Part shown: in pieces, positions 38,834 through 50,481 of the stretch
Numbering within the stretch: the stretch's first letter is position 1
Layout of the letters: every line of letters starts with the position of its first letter
Assembly: GCA_027186245.1 (NCBI GenBank)
Contig: CP114489.1
Location: 2,549,501 to 2,613,500 of the forward strand
Length of the DNA stretch: 64,000 nt
Direction of reading: 5' to 3'
Source: Coriaria nepalensis
Lineage: Eukaryota > Streptophyta > Magnoliopsida > Cucurbitales > Coriariaceae
The notes under the pieces: model-generated
Seen by the model: the letters and a program-made list of their open reading frames with translations, nothing else
Databases searched by the model: none
Told to the model about the DNA's origin: nothing
Translations under genes and position numbers: made by a program

Positions 38834-39868
38834 TTACAGCTTCTCCATCCCGATCATTACCTAAAAAAAATTTGTACGATCAAAACGAAACCGATCTTCC
38901 GAGTCTGAACTCTGAAAGACCAGAATTCAAAGAAAGTAAGATTAAAAAGTCAAGAAAAACGAACAAATAAGAAGGAATCGAAAGAGGTGCTGATCAACTT
39001 GGTGGAAGAAAGAGGAAGAAGAGGCGCCAGTTATTGAAGAATGTTGGACCTGGCTCCCCCTTTGAAATCTGAAAAAACTAGTAGATAAAATCAATATAAA
39101 TGTTAAGAAAAGAAGGAAGAGGATGAGGAGGATTTGAACACTTCGGTAGCAGCGTGAGGCACCATGGAATCATTTATGGAACCTTCGTCTACGATTCGGA
39201 CTTCCCGGCAAAACAAATGGACCTAAGAAACAGTTGTGAAATTAGATCGACAAAATCCAGCTATTCTCGTACAGTTACATAATTTACGGCTATAATGCCA
39301 CGTCAACTAAAAATATAAATAAAAAGAGTTCCGCCATGGCACCATGTCACAACTGTTCGCTACCATCCTCCTCCTCCGAGCATGTTTGGTTAGAGCGGAG
39401 GGAGAAGAAAGGGAGCTTGACGAAAGAAAAGGTTCAGAAATGAAACCTTTTCCCTCCCCTCCAACCAAACATACTCTTCCCGCTCCGGTCCCGCGGTCCC
39501 CTCCCCCATAACCTATATATATAGAATGAAAATCTTGACAGATGAACAAATTGTAACAGAAACAAAAAGAGAGATCAATTATCAATATGATTCTTTTTTC
39601 CCTTCTAAGTCAAAATGGACTTACAACTTCCAATGAGACAAAAATGCTGAAAAAATAATATTACAAAAAAACTTGTACGAAAGATGATTACAAAAAATTC
39701 AGACATAAGAAGTAAAGTGAGGCTCGACAGTCGGCAGTCGTCAGTCTTTGGAGGCAGAAGTGGAAGTGATCTTGGCAACAGCCTGGTCCATTCAGCAGTT
39801 TTCATGAAAATAACTCGCAGGTGTTAGTGAATTGACTGATTCCATCTCGAAGAAAGTCGATCGCGAAC
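38834..39868. other. Spacer between PAP copy C and the PPR gene
   Basis: Purine-rich former promoter of copy C to about 39200, then mixed sequence with a 100-bp inverted-repeat element (annotated separately), and the probable 3' UTR of the PPR gene from about 39600. No further gene is seen. Confidence 0.5.
39377..39479. mobile_element. Small hairpin MITE (about 100 bp)
   Basis: The left end GAGCATGTTTGGTT is mirrored at the right end as AACCAAACATACTC, with inner arms rich in GGAGGGAG and CTCCC. Ends of the type GAGCATGTTTGG are common in plant non-autonomous DNA elements. No coding capacity. The target-site duplication is uncertain. Confidence 0.55.
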
Positions 39869-41833
39869 TTACGCACTCAGCCCAGCCCAATTTTTAAAAG
39901 CGACAAGTGCTTCCATCTTCCTCAAGTTCCTCTTCCTTAACTTCGACACTCTAAGCTTCTTATGGGCCTCCATGAAAGCTTGCTTGTACCTCCATTTATC
40001 CACAAAAATCTTCAACTCCTGACTTTTCTCAACAACTTGCATCACAGCATCGAAGAAACCTCCTTTAACCATAGCATATAAAAACGCATCAACAAGATTA
40101 TGATCAAATTTAATGCCTTTCCCACCAGTAGTAGAGATCTTCCTCTTAACCTCATTCCACAACATCAAAACATTGAAGTATCTCTCCATAGAAACATACC
40201 CATTAATCAAAGACAAATAGGTCTGATCATTAGGTTCAAAACGTAAGAATATCATCCTTCTAAAAGTCCTCTTTGCATCTTCTAATCGGCCAGACTTACA
40301 AAAGGCATGAATGATTGAATTCCAATCATGGGTAGTTATTTCAATTTTTGGGTCCTCTACAACCTCGTCCAAAAAGGATGCCATCAACTCGGGCCGATGA
40401 TTCTCCATCAAGCCCGTCATGATCGTTAAGTAACTTCCTTTCAATTCCGATACTCTCGCTTCTCTCATGTCCCTAAACAGCGAAAAAGCCGATTGAAAAT
40501 CTTGGCTTGACATTGATGCATCTATTAAATTATTATAGCTTCCTACGTCTAGAACAAGCCCGGAATTGCTTATATCCATAACTAGTTGAGTAGCCTCAGC
40601 CGTTCTATGATCTTTGCAGTAACCCTTTAAGATCGGGACATATACCCCAAGACCTGGAGAATCTCCCTGAGCATTCATTTCATCAAGAATACTATGTGCT
40701 TTATCTGATAAACCCATATTGACACAGGCATTAATAGTGCCATATCCTATAGATTTATCAACCTGAAGTTCAGCAGGTTCTAACTTCTGAGCTTCAACTA
40801 TCAAGGCTGCCAAACCCTTTATATTTCCACTTTGAGTAAGCCCCTTGACCAATTCGCAATAAGTCTCTTCACAAAAATTTGAAGTCTGCTCATTTCCTTC
40901 TCTTAAACTCCTCAGAATTGTAGCCGAGACTGACTCCAAATTACCCGACTTAACATACCCACTGATCAACTTACTCATATACACCCTTTTATCTGAGAAC
41001 CCAAATTCATTCATAAAACCTTCTAACTCAACTATCTTTTGTTCAAGCCCCTTCAATGCATATAAGAACCCAAGAGCAGCGAAACTTGATTCATCGGGCC
41101 GAACATTCAAAACAGACATGGTTTCAATAACCTTCTCAGCATTACTAACGGATTCAAGCTCGAAACAGCAACCTTCCAATGCTGTATTGCAAGCAATCAA
41201 ATCTGGTTTCATGAAATCCATCTTCTCATCTAAAGCAATCCTACAAGTCTCCTCGAAAACCCGCAAAAACGGAGTGAAACTACCAGTCTTCCTACAAATT
41301 TCGACAAGTAAATGACCCCAGACACTAAAAGGCACAAAATACCTATTCTTGAACATGCATTTGATCAGAGCGATAGCAGGGGCAGCAGTGTTAGCAGATT
41401 TCATAGAATCCAACAGAGTCTCAACAGTTTGAAAATCCAACAACTCCGGATTCTTCTCGATAACAAAAACCGTAGAAGCAAAAGCCCTCTTCAAATTATG
41501 AACCTCATTGAGAGACGACAAGTGAGTGATTAGAGAATTGATCAGGGGCTTACTCGGGAAATGAGAGCTGCTCGTGAGTGTCTTGAAGGATTTCCAAGCT
41601 TCGTCGGTGTTGCTGGTGATGAGGGATTTGTGAAGAGTGGTTTCGAGATGGGAGATGTGATCTAGCGTTAGGGTTTGTGAGGTTGTACCAATTGGGGATT
41701 TGGTGGGGTCCAGAGAGGACGGGGTTTTGTTGAGGGCAAAGACAGAGGGTTGAAGGAAGGAGTAAAGGACTGGAATTTCAGGGGCAGAAGAGAAGGAATT
41801 GCGTTGGATCAATCTCAGAGCTCTTCTCCACAT
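39869..41833 (-). CDS. P-class pentatricopeptide repeat protein, mitochondrial (At1g69290-like)
   Basis: Single-exon gene for 654 residues. The N-terminus (MWRRALRLIQRNSFSSAP) is arginine-rich with few acidic residues, as in mitochondrial presequences. Degenerate 35-residue helical repeats follow, with typical PPR phrases such as VGSYNNLIDA, HDWNSIIHAFCKSGRLEDAK and NDQTYLSLINGYVSMERY. The C-terminus is basic (KKLRVSKLRKRNLRKMEA) and ends FKNWAGLSA. There are no E, DYW or SMR domains, so it belongs to the P class, whose members bind organellar RNA and act in its stabilisation, splicing or translation. Overall look and length match the Arabidopsis At1g69290 group. The RNA target is unknown. 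The stop codon overlaps a donor-like GTAAGT, but no further coding exon is needed. Intact. Confidence 0.92.
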   Translation of the reverse strand: MWRRALRLIQRNSFSSAPEIPVLYSFLQPSVFALNKTPSSLDPTKSPIGTTSQTLTLDHISHLETTLHKSLITSNTDEAWKSFKTLTSSSHFPSKPLINSLITHLSSLNEVHNLKRAFASTVFVIEKNPELLDFQTVETLLDSMKSANTAAPAIALIKCMFKNRYFVPFSVWGHLLVEICRKTGSFTPFLRVFEETCRIALDEKMDFMKPDLIACNTALEGCCFELESVSNAEKVIETMSVLNVRPDESSFAALGFLYALKGLEQKIVELEGFMNEFGFSDKRVYMSKLISGYVKSGNLESVSATILRSLREGNEQTSNFCEETYCELVKGLTQSGNIKGLAALIVEAQKLEPAELQVDKSIGYGTINACVNMGLSDKAHSILDEMNAQGDSPGLGVYVPILKGYCKDHRTAEATQLVMDISNSGLVLDVGSYNNLIDASMSSQDFQSAFSLFRDMREARVSELKGSYLTIMTGLMENHRPELMASFLDEVVEDPKIEITTHDWNSIIHAFCKSGRLEDAKRTFRRMIFLRFEPNDQTYLSLINGYVSMERYFNVLMLWNEVKRKISTTGGKGIKFDHNLVDAFLYAMVKGGFFDAVMQVVEKSQELKIFVDKWRYKQAFMEAHKKLRVSKLRKRNLRKMEALVAFKNWAGLSA

Positions 41834-42027
41834 TCTCTGTTATAGATTCCAGCTCCTCTCTCTCGCTCACTCTGTTTTAGTGTTTCCCTTCTCTGCTTCT
41901 TCTTGTTCTGTGCCTCTCTGGTTTGTGTTCTTCAAGTTTTCAATAATTAGATTTAACTCCCTAAACTTTAGAAAAATAAGTAAACGCTACTATTATTTTT
42001 AAAAACCTACATTTAGAGCCCGTTTGG
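41834..42027. promoter_or_regulatory. Leader and promoter region of the PPR gene
   Basis: CT-rich sequence (41840-41940) immediately upstream of the PPR start codon looks like a plant 5' UTR on the minus strand. No TATA box was singled out. Confidence 0.35.
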
Positions 42028-42150
42028 AGTGCTTATAACAAGAACATTATCAGTCCAAGGCATGTATTATTGGCAGGAAGGAACGATGAAGAGCTTGGAA
42101 AGCTGCTTGCCAAAGTGACGATTGCTCATGGCTGTGTTATCCTCACTTAG
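42028..42150 (+). pseudogene. Histone H2A C-terminal fragment
   Basis: An open stretch reads [19 protein letters not shown], then [16 protein letters not shown] and a stop. It corresponds to the H2A region after the histone fold's third helix (families read roughly PRHxxLAxRNDEELxKLL). The core fold upstream and the docking tail downstream are absent. It is an isolated gene fragment with no start codon. What moved it here is not visible, although it begins beside a GCCCGTTTGG motif typical of DNA-transposon ends. Confidence 0.8.
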
Positions 42151-44640
42151 AGCTTAGTTTGTGTGATATCTGGTTGATTTCATCTTGCTATAATAGAGAA
42201 GTCCTTTTAGTTTCTTGTATTCAAAATATCAAAAGGTCATAAAATTCAACATATGGGGACTGTTACTTCCCTAAAGATCCTTTTGAAGAGCTTTTGCAGC
42301 AATTGAAACTGGAAATATGCTGTCTTTCCGAAGCCTAAACATCGGAATGAAACGATTTTGACTTGGGAAGATGAATATTGCAAGTATGTACCAAGATAAG
42401 CTACGGAGAGTTCTATGGACATATATCCAGTTTCATAAATAATAACTTATTTTCACATTATGAGACAAGCATTTAGAAAGGTGGTTCTTGAAGAAATTAT
42501 TGAAAAATTAGTTCACTTTGTATAAATGAAAGATCAAAGTTGATTCGGATTTTTCTCCGTAAAAGTTTTGAATCTGTATATGGTACGTTCAAAATTATTA
42601 ATGGGTGAATGATGATTTAAATCTCAAAGTGCAACCATTTAAATAGTTTGAAGTATAAAGAATGAAGCAAAACAAGTGAGAAAGTGTTCATATATAATTA
42701 TACATTTGTTAATATATAATAAAATATGAGCTAGAATGCTCTTTTTTGCGCACGCCTGCTGGTGTAGACTTACACCTGAGCTCGTTGAATGTCGCTCCGA
42801 AAATGACACGGATTTCCTTGGCCCTCATTCCATTTGGAAACATACTAACAAAATGAACTCTCTCTCAGTTTTCCTTCATTTTCTCTAGAGTTCGAGCCAT
42901 TTTTTTCAATCTTACCTCACCATTTTCAATCTTTTGTTCAATTATTTATTTTATTTATTATACGTTTAATATTTTGTTTTATTATTCTAGTACGGTTTTT
43001 TTTACATATTCTATATCTATTTTTTTCCCTATTTTACTATTTATAGTTTCTAATTCTATTTACTACTTTACTATTTATAAATTTTGTTTACTATATTATT
43101 TCTCCATATACTATTCACTATTTTTCTGTTTATTATATATAACTCCTACATAGATCTGATTGAACTAATTTGGATGGCATGTCTCACAGTTTAGTATGCC
43201 TTGGGAGAGTGATCAATAGGCAGAAGTGCAAATATCGGAAAACATTGCCGAGTTTTTTCTAGATGACATCTTTTTCGATGAATGCGACTCTAAAGCAATA
43301 ACTCTTATTCACTCCATGTTATTAGTTAACTTTAACCGCTTCAAAATAGAATAGATTCCAGTCCTACCTTACTTCATCTTCATTGTGTCTCTTTTACGGT
43401 TTTACTATCTCGATTACTCGATATCCCTTATTATTGAGTCATCGAGCAGTCAGAAAAGTAGACAGAGGCTTGTGAATTTATGACTCCACTTATGATGGCA
43501 AGACATAGACCTCAAAACTTTTGTTTTAATTTTTAGATTGCTCGATGGCCATTATTATAGACCGTTGAACAATCTGAAAGTTAAGATAGATATCTCAAAA
43601 CTTCTATTTTGACTACCAAATTGCTCGATATATCAAAGGCCATGGAGCAATCTGGAATCCAATCTATATACCCTATACCCTATGAACTAAAGAGTATTGA
43701 ACTCTAAGGTTTAGTTCAAATAGATTTCCATAGCAAATTTCACCAAACACCCTAATTTCATAAATTTATATAATAATAAAAAACACTTATTCAATAAATC
43801 AGTAATAAAGTTCATACCTTAATCAAAGTGGATGGTTCTTCAACCATTGGTTCCAACATTGACTTCATTCTCTTGTCGTCGGTCGTGGCAGACTTCAACG
43901 ATATCCCCTTTCGCCGCTTCTTCTCAATGTTTTACTTCTTAGAGCTTGAGCTTGTATGAGTCATTTTCGTAAAATCAAAAGTGATAGATTTGCAAAGAGA
44001 GGATATGAAGATTAATGTCTAATTTACAAAGAGAGATGAATAAGATGAATGAAGAAGATTGAAGTGGTTGAGTTGTTTTGTATGACATGTTAGAGGGAAT
44101 GGAATGAAGATAAACGATTTCTTCTCTCTCTTTTTTGGACATTTAATATATATATTTTTTAAAATAAATTAAAAATTAAATAAAAATAATACTTTCACAA
44201 TAATTGGACTTCATATTTAATCCATACTTTTAAATTGGACCACTTTCACAAATTCTCTCTTATTATTTATGTGTCTCTTGAGAAATTCTTATATGAAAGT
44301 TTTTCATCATGTCATCTATGAGTTAAACCACTCAGAATTTGACACCTAATAATACAATAATGACTAAATAATTTAAATTTTTGGCTTCTAAAAAATTACC
44401 TTACTTAACTTCTTGTTATTCTCCTTAAAACCTTGTTTTGAGCAATAATAGTATTTCAAGCGAATTACTTTTGTTCAGGTAACATATGTTTTCCCTCCTC
44501 ATTTTATGCTAAATCCGAACCTATAACCATAGTCACGATATAATTTATATGCTCTTCTTCATCACTTGCAGTTTGACCACAAATTTTCATCCATAACACA
44601 TGTTTTGGCCCTGTATTATTTTCTTATAATTGCCACATGA
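42151..44640. other. Gene-free region with degenerate internal repeats
   Basis: No coding sequence is supported. 42880-43140 is CT- and T-rich low complexity. 43390-43660 holds three related segments, each with GATT(A/G)CTCGAT or ATCGAGC-type motifs, spaced roughly 90-110 bases. 43.85-44.3 kb is mixed sequence that may belong to a degraded transposable element. Confidence 0.45.
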
Positions 44641-44656
44641 TTCACTCATCACTTCC

Positions 44657-44999
44657 AGCTACCAGGATCGAAAAGAAGGGCCTGTTGTAGCCAAGAAATC
44701 TGGCCTTCAGACTTTGTCAGAAAACACAGACTTGAAGTTGGCACCAAGGGATAGATACTCTTCTGCTTAATATAGGGAAAGTGACTCAAAGCGAAAGGTA
44801 ACTTGAAGTGAGTGGTTTATCAGAAATTTCTATGCTCCCGGGAAACACTGAACTGCCCTTGTGTTTAAAGGAAGATCAAATTCGAGCATTGGCTGGTGAG
44901 AGCAGTCAGAATTGCATGGACCGAGAACTTCTGTTGCAGAATATACACGACAATAATGTAATGGTACATCGCAGAATCAATATTAGAAGATTTTGGTAG
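44657..44999 (+). pseudogene. Unrecognised coding-like remnant
   Basis: After an acceptor-like CTTCCAG, one frame reads YQDRKEGPVVAKKSGLQTL, SENTDLKLAPRDRYSSA, a stop, then YRESDSKRK. A second frame from about 44808 reads LPGNTELPLCLKEDQIRALA, GESSQNCMDRELLLQNIHD and stops at 44999. The composition is protein-like, not intergenic, but I do not recognise the family and there is no good start codon. It could be two exons of an old gene or the 3' end of one. Confidence 0.4.
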
Positions 45000-45567
45000 C
45001 TAGCATTAGAAGATTATATGATCAGTTAAACATGAAGCGTTGAACTTTAATTTGAGTGATTACACCCATTAATTACGTATATATATATAGAAGGCAACTA
45101 ATTATACGTATACCTCCTACATTGCCTTGAAATTCTAATATATGTGTATTGTAAATTAAGGCAAAAGGAAAGAAATGATTAACTATATACTAAAGAAGTA
45201 ATTGTTAAAGTGGCTTAAGATAACCTCTTCAACTACAAATGTTGTGAACTTTTTGTAGTTTTGAAACACCATGCAATCAATAGGAAGCTTATGTTCTTAT
45301 AATTTACGGTTGAAAGAGGTTGGTAGCGCTCGCAAGAAACCGCATTACATCAACTTGAGCTTGCAATGACGATATATAGTCTGTGTTATAGGGTTGCTTT
45401 CTAGTTGGGCTATATAGCAAGCTTCAGGATCCGGCCCAATATATTATAAAACTGTCCAAGAGACTATATCTTCTTTCTTCTTTTTACCGGGACGTAGAAG
45501 ATAACGGACAACTTCATTTTACGGAGCAGTTTGCTGAGTTGTGAGCTTAGAATTCTCGACGAAGAAG

Positions 45568-45857
45568 ATGCTCGCTCTCACCGGCTGCTCAGTCTCAGCC
45601 GCACCATTTTCAATGAAATACAGTAGGCCAAGGCGCTTCAGGATTCTAGCTGATGGATTTCCTTCTTTTCTGCCTAAAGAAGTTGAGAAAATCAAAGACC
45701 CATTGGCTCGGAAATTCGCTGCTAGAATCGAAAGGCTACCTGTACGTCTACCTCTTCGATTTCATAAATTTGTTAAGAATATGTTTGCAATTTTAGTTTC
45801 TAGTTCAATTGGGTATTTGGATGTTCTTCAATAAATGGCTCTCCTATCTGTTTCGTA

Positions 45858-45897
<40 letters not shown>

Positions 45898-48800
45898 CCT
45901 CTGCTGAAGTAACTTAGCATAATTAGACCCACCTACATATTCTTCAACCTCCTCTGAATTTAAGAATTACACAGAAGAGAAAAAAGAATAAATAACAATG
46001 ACATTTCAATCCTCATTCGATGGTGTAAAAAGCTTGGAAGCTTGTTTTGGATTTTCTGTAATTTCCCTTTTCTAATAGCATTTTTTATTGCATGGACTGA
46101 AAAACAGGATTATACAAAGCACAATTTAACCTACTCATGATCTGAATTTATGGTTAGTGCAGGTCAAATTCTCTGATAATAGTATACCGAGTAGCGTTGT
46201 GAGGCCATTGACACAGAGGGAGACAAGTCCAGTAGTTCTTCTCCATGGTTTTGACAGGTCTCTCTCTTTCTCTCTCTCATGCGTAAGACTTTGTTTTTCA
46301 AATTGTTGACACTAGAATTTTATGGATATATGGCGGAATGTGATTGGATTGGAAATTTAAATTAAGTCCAAGTTGGTTAATAATAATTACAACGACCAAT
46401 TAAATCGAATAGTTAATGTGACCGGTTAAAGGTTAATTTTAACTGGATCGTAATTAATTCTAGTCGACTGAATATGATTCGATTTAAGTAAATTCAGTTA
46501 AGTATAGGATATTTATAATAAAGTTGGATTGATGATGTGACGTAAAAAATAGCCATAGATTGCTTATACAAGGATTATGTGAAGTTCAATCTCGACCATC
46601 TTGAGAAAAGACAAAATCATCTCCACTTAACATCAAAGTCAGCCAAAATTGAAGAAGAATAAAGAGGGATTCCGGCCGAAACTCAAGGAGAATGAAACAT
46701 TTCGGACTGAGATGTTCTCTCAAACAACTTTTCCCGAAAAAGCGGTCAGAAGTCGACCATTCTCAAACTACTCCAACATGCGGCCGGAAATCAATGAGAG
46801 AAAGGGGAGTTGGCCGAATTTGGAGGAAAGTGGGAGGAAGTTGGTTTCAATGAACACAAGCCCAACGTCGACTGGATTTTATAGAAAGCCAAGTCAATAA
46901 TTATCTAACTAAAAAGGTGGTGGGACTCACAAAGTGGGTAAGTGGCACTAGATTTGAGGGGAGAATGGAATGTCGAATTTGATTTAATTACAAGAGTGCC
47001 ATCAACATGTTTGCTTATAAATAGCAGGCTTGGGTGATGGCAAAAATCATTATTTCGATCATCCAAAAAATCACCAACGATCAACTAAAAATTGAGCAAC
47101 ACTCATAAATTCTCTCTTCACTCTGGTAAAATTTCTCTCAAAGTTCTATACCACACTTATCTTTTTTCGATTCCTTCAGGAATTATGTATTTCCTTACAT
47201 CTATTCTTCGGAATTAATAATTAGAACATCGAGTTCTTACCAATCTATCGGTCATAGATCACCTTCATCTCTTTCTTTGTTCATTTAACTTTTCATTTAT
47301 CGTATTCATAGGAGTATAGTTAATTTCTTATCATAGATTAAATATGTTGCTTTTTATTCTATCATTTTATTAAAGTTTTCCTTACTTATTCATTTATTTC
47401 CATCTCTTAGTCTTCTATTCCATTTTTTGTTTACCATTTACTTTGTTAGTATTAGTTCGATCCATTCGTTAGTAGATACGTTGAAAAGAAAGTTGGACCT
47501 ATATTAATTTTACTGCTTTCGCCTAATTAGAAGTCAGATCAATTCCACTAACGTGTATTTCTTTTATTTCATTTTATTTTATAGTGTGAAAATCACTTTA
47601 AATTTTTGGCACGCCCGCACTTCTCGATTTCCCATTACATTTTGTTGGAAGTTAGATCCGTTAAAGCCCGATCCCGACATTTAAAATATGCTAATTTTTT
47701 GAGATTTTCGGCGGCAGATTTTCTTTACGTCAACACAAACATATTTTACCTTTTAATGTTCTTTTCGAGTTTATCACACCTTATTTATTCAGCTCATGTT
47801 TAGAGTGGAGATACACATATCCATTGCTCGAGGAGGCTGGTTTCGAAACTTGGGCTGTTGACATTCTTGGTTGGGGCTTCTCTGATTTAGGTTTGTTCAA
47901 GTGCTTCTTCATTGCCCTTTTCCTTCATTCTACTTTCCCTCCTTACCCATCAATGAGAGTTGATTTAATCATTTTCTCTTCTTTCTCTCTTTCTCTTTTT
48001 GTTTCATGTGCTAGAAAGACTACCATCATGTGATGTGGCATCTAAGCGCAATCACTTTTATCAGGTAGTAAAAGTCCTAGCCATAGAAGAGGGAAATTGA
48101 TGATAAATTCCTTTCCTTATGATAATCTTATCTATATAGAATTTTGAAACTGAATAACATTTCATCTCGTGTTTATAAATAGCTATGGAAGTCGTACATA
48201 AAGAAGCCAATGATATTGGTGGGACCAAGTCTCGGTGCTGCAGTTGCCATTGATTTTGCAGTCTACTATCCAGAAGCTGTATGTATTTCCCCTCTCAAAC
48301 TTCACTATATCGCTCTGTAAACTAATAAATTCGTACAAGTTGTATCTAGATTTAACAATCTTGTATTTTCAGGTAGAAAGGCTAGTTTTGATCGATGCAA
48401 GTGTATATGCAGAAGGCACTGAAAACTTAGCAACCTTACCTAGACTGGCAGCTTATGCTGGGGTGAGTCTTTTTACTCAGACTTCCATGAAACTTCGAGT
48501 AAATAGTTTTCTTTTTCCTTTTGGGCCAATTCTGAAGTACCATTTATATTCTTAAAAAAATATATGCTCTACTCTTTCAATGGTTTTGAAATATGTTGTT
48601 TGTTGATTGTCATTATCCATAACCTTGCTGTCTGAATAGGTGTACCTATTGAAGAGCATCCCACTGCGCTTGTATGTAAGCTTTTTGGTCTTCAATCAGA
48701 TATCATTTGATATTATCCAAGATTGGACTAATGTAAGTGTTTTCTTTTCTTTGTTTTTTTTTTTTTTTTTGGTTGGGGGTTCAATATTCTTCTTCGATAG

Positions 48801-49382
48801 ATGGAAAAACTTACTGAAAAATTGGTTTTACATTTGTCATCTTGCTAGATCGGTCGATTGCACTGTTTGCTCCCTTGGTGGGAAGATGCTACCGTAGATT
48901 TCATGATAAGTGGGGGTTATAATGTAACCAACCTGATAAAAAAGGTATATTGTAATTTTCAATTGCTATCTATATCATTCCGAAACAATGTTTTCATGCA
49001 ATTCATGTAAAGGCTCAAGATTTTGAAAGTGTTTATGGCAGTTAAAGAACAATTATTTCATAATAGGTAAAGCAGAAGACACTCATCATATGGGGCGAGG
49101 AGGATCAAATCATCAGTAGCAAGCTTGCAGTGGTTAGTTTCAAGGTTTACTTGCTATATTATTTTGCTTTTTGTTACTAATTTTATTTATTATATCTAAC
49201 ATTGTATATATAATAAACTAAAATAGAGATTGCACTGTGAACTGCCAAATGCAATCATCCGCCAAATACCTGATTGTGGTCACCTTCCTCATGTCGAAAA
49301 CCCAAGCAAAATCGTCAAATTGATGGAGGAATTTCTCAGGCAAGGTTCCAGAAAGGAGGATCGGTACTTTACTCAAAACTAA
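45568..49382 (+). CDS. Alpha/beta-hydrolase fold protein, probably plastid-targeted
   Basis: Ten exons: 45568-45741, 46163-46257, 47793-47890, 48015-48064, 48183-48278, 48373-48462, 48640-48732, 48849-48944, 49067-49132 and 49227-49382. All joins are GT-AG and in frame, giving 337 residues. The N-terminus is serine- and arginine-rich and hydroxylated (about 40 residues), which suggests a transit peptide. The fold then shows the oxyanion strand PVVLLHGFDSSCLEW, the nucleophile elbow GPSLGAA (Ser155), the acid in WGEEDQI (Asp277) and the base in DCGHLPHVEN (His305), so the catalytic triad is complete. The substrate is unknown; relatives are annotated only as alpha/beta-hydrolases. The ATG at 45568 was preferred because no ATG lies further upstream in frame. 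Intron 2 (1535 nt) is enlarged by a repeat insertion. Confidence 0.92.
45860..45895. repeat. (TA)n microsatellite
   Basis: Uninterrupted TA dinucleotide run of about 18 units in intron 1 of the alpha/beta-hydrolase gene. Confidence 0.9.
46330..47590 (+). repeat. Dispersed LTR-like repeat, copy 2, in hydrolase intron 2
   Basis: Same family and orientation as 7130-8060. Shared blocks are TATAAATA (47016-47023) followed by GGCTTGGGTGA, CTCAAAGTTCTATACCACA, TCTATCGGTCATAGAT and TTTAACTTTTCATTTATCG. This copy has additional purine-rich sequence (46640-46900) with an 83-codon open frame of no recognised family. It lies in the sense direction of the host gene and accounts for most of the 1.5-kb intron. 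The right end is uncertain; similarity is clear to about 47370. Confidence 0.6.
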
Positions 49383-50481
49383 AGTAACTCCATTTCAAGT
49401 ATGATCTACAATATACCACATGCTTTTCTCTCCCTCCTCATCTGTACAGATACATATATCTTTCTCAAATTGAGTCACTCCTATCTCCTATAGTTCTGAA
49501 ATTTGACAAGAAAGCTGATTTTGAAGAAGATGATATAAGCAAAAGAAACTTTCCATTCTTTCTCATCAAATTACTCAATCTGACATGTTGATGAATCATC
49601 TTGCTGACATTCATTTCATCCAAACCCTTACAGCTTGTGACCTAACTAATGTTTGGTAGGTGGATCAAGAGTCTTAATCTTAAGTAGTTCCAAAACATGC
49701 TTTTGTTGTCATTTCATTTTTGTCTGTGCACTTCAAGCCACTAGGTTATATATTCTGCTGGTCTTGATATGATAGTACTAAACGTTAAATTGCTCAGTAT
49801 ACTGATATGTTAGCGCTTTTATATACAATAGAGAAATGAAAAATGTGCATAGGTTTGCTCATGTATAATTCAGGATCTTCGTAGTTATATAGTTATACTC
49901 AAAGGTGTGGTGGTTGTAGTTATGTACTCATGTATACGATCAATCAATTACTATCGGACTCACTCACATCAACCAGCGCTGTATCGATTCTGTAGTTATG
50001 ATCTACAAATTTACGCTGTATCGAGTCTATACAATAATTTTCGGAAGAGTACTAGGAGAGCTGGGCGAAGATTCCATTAAATAATAAATATAAGGAATAC
50101 ATATATATATATATATAGATATATTGCTATTACCTCTCTTACATATTCACCAAAGTGAAAGTCCAAAAAGAGGTTAGATTCCTCCAAAGAGCGGTCATAT
50201 CAACACCACCACCACCCACATTACCCAGCTACAAAACCTTTACATATAATTTTTTTTTTTTTTTTTTTTTTCTGTTCTTTACCAAGGAAAGAAAAGTAGA
50301 AGAAAATAACAAAGAACCCTAGTGGGGTTTTTGCCTCCTAGATGATGTGATTCCCCAATACAACCAATGTGAAATTACATTCCTACCCATCCCACCCCAG
50401 TCTCTTTAGCAAAATCTGATCAACTTATCATCAATCAAACCTCACACCAATAATAATGCATTCCACCACCTTTCTTTCCTT
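49383..50481. other. Spacer between the hydrolase and the X8 protein gene
   Basis: Convergent 3' flanks. A T24-type tract lies at about 50250-50273 and a TA run near 50101-50116. No gene is seen. Confidence 0.55.
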
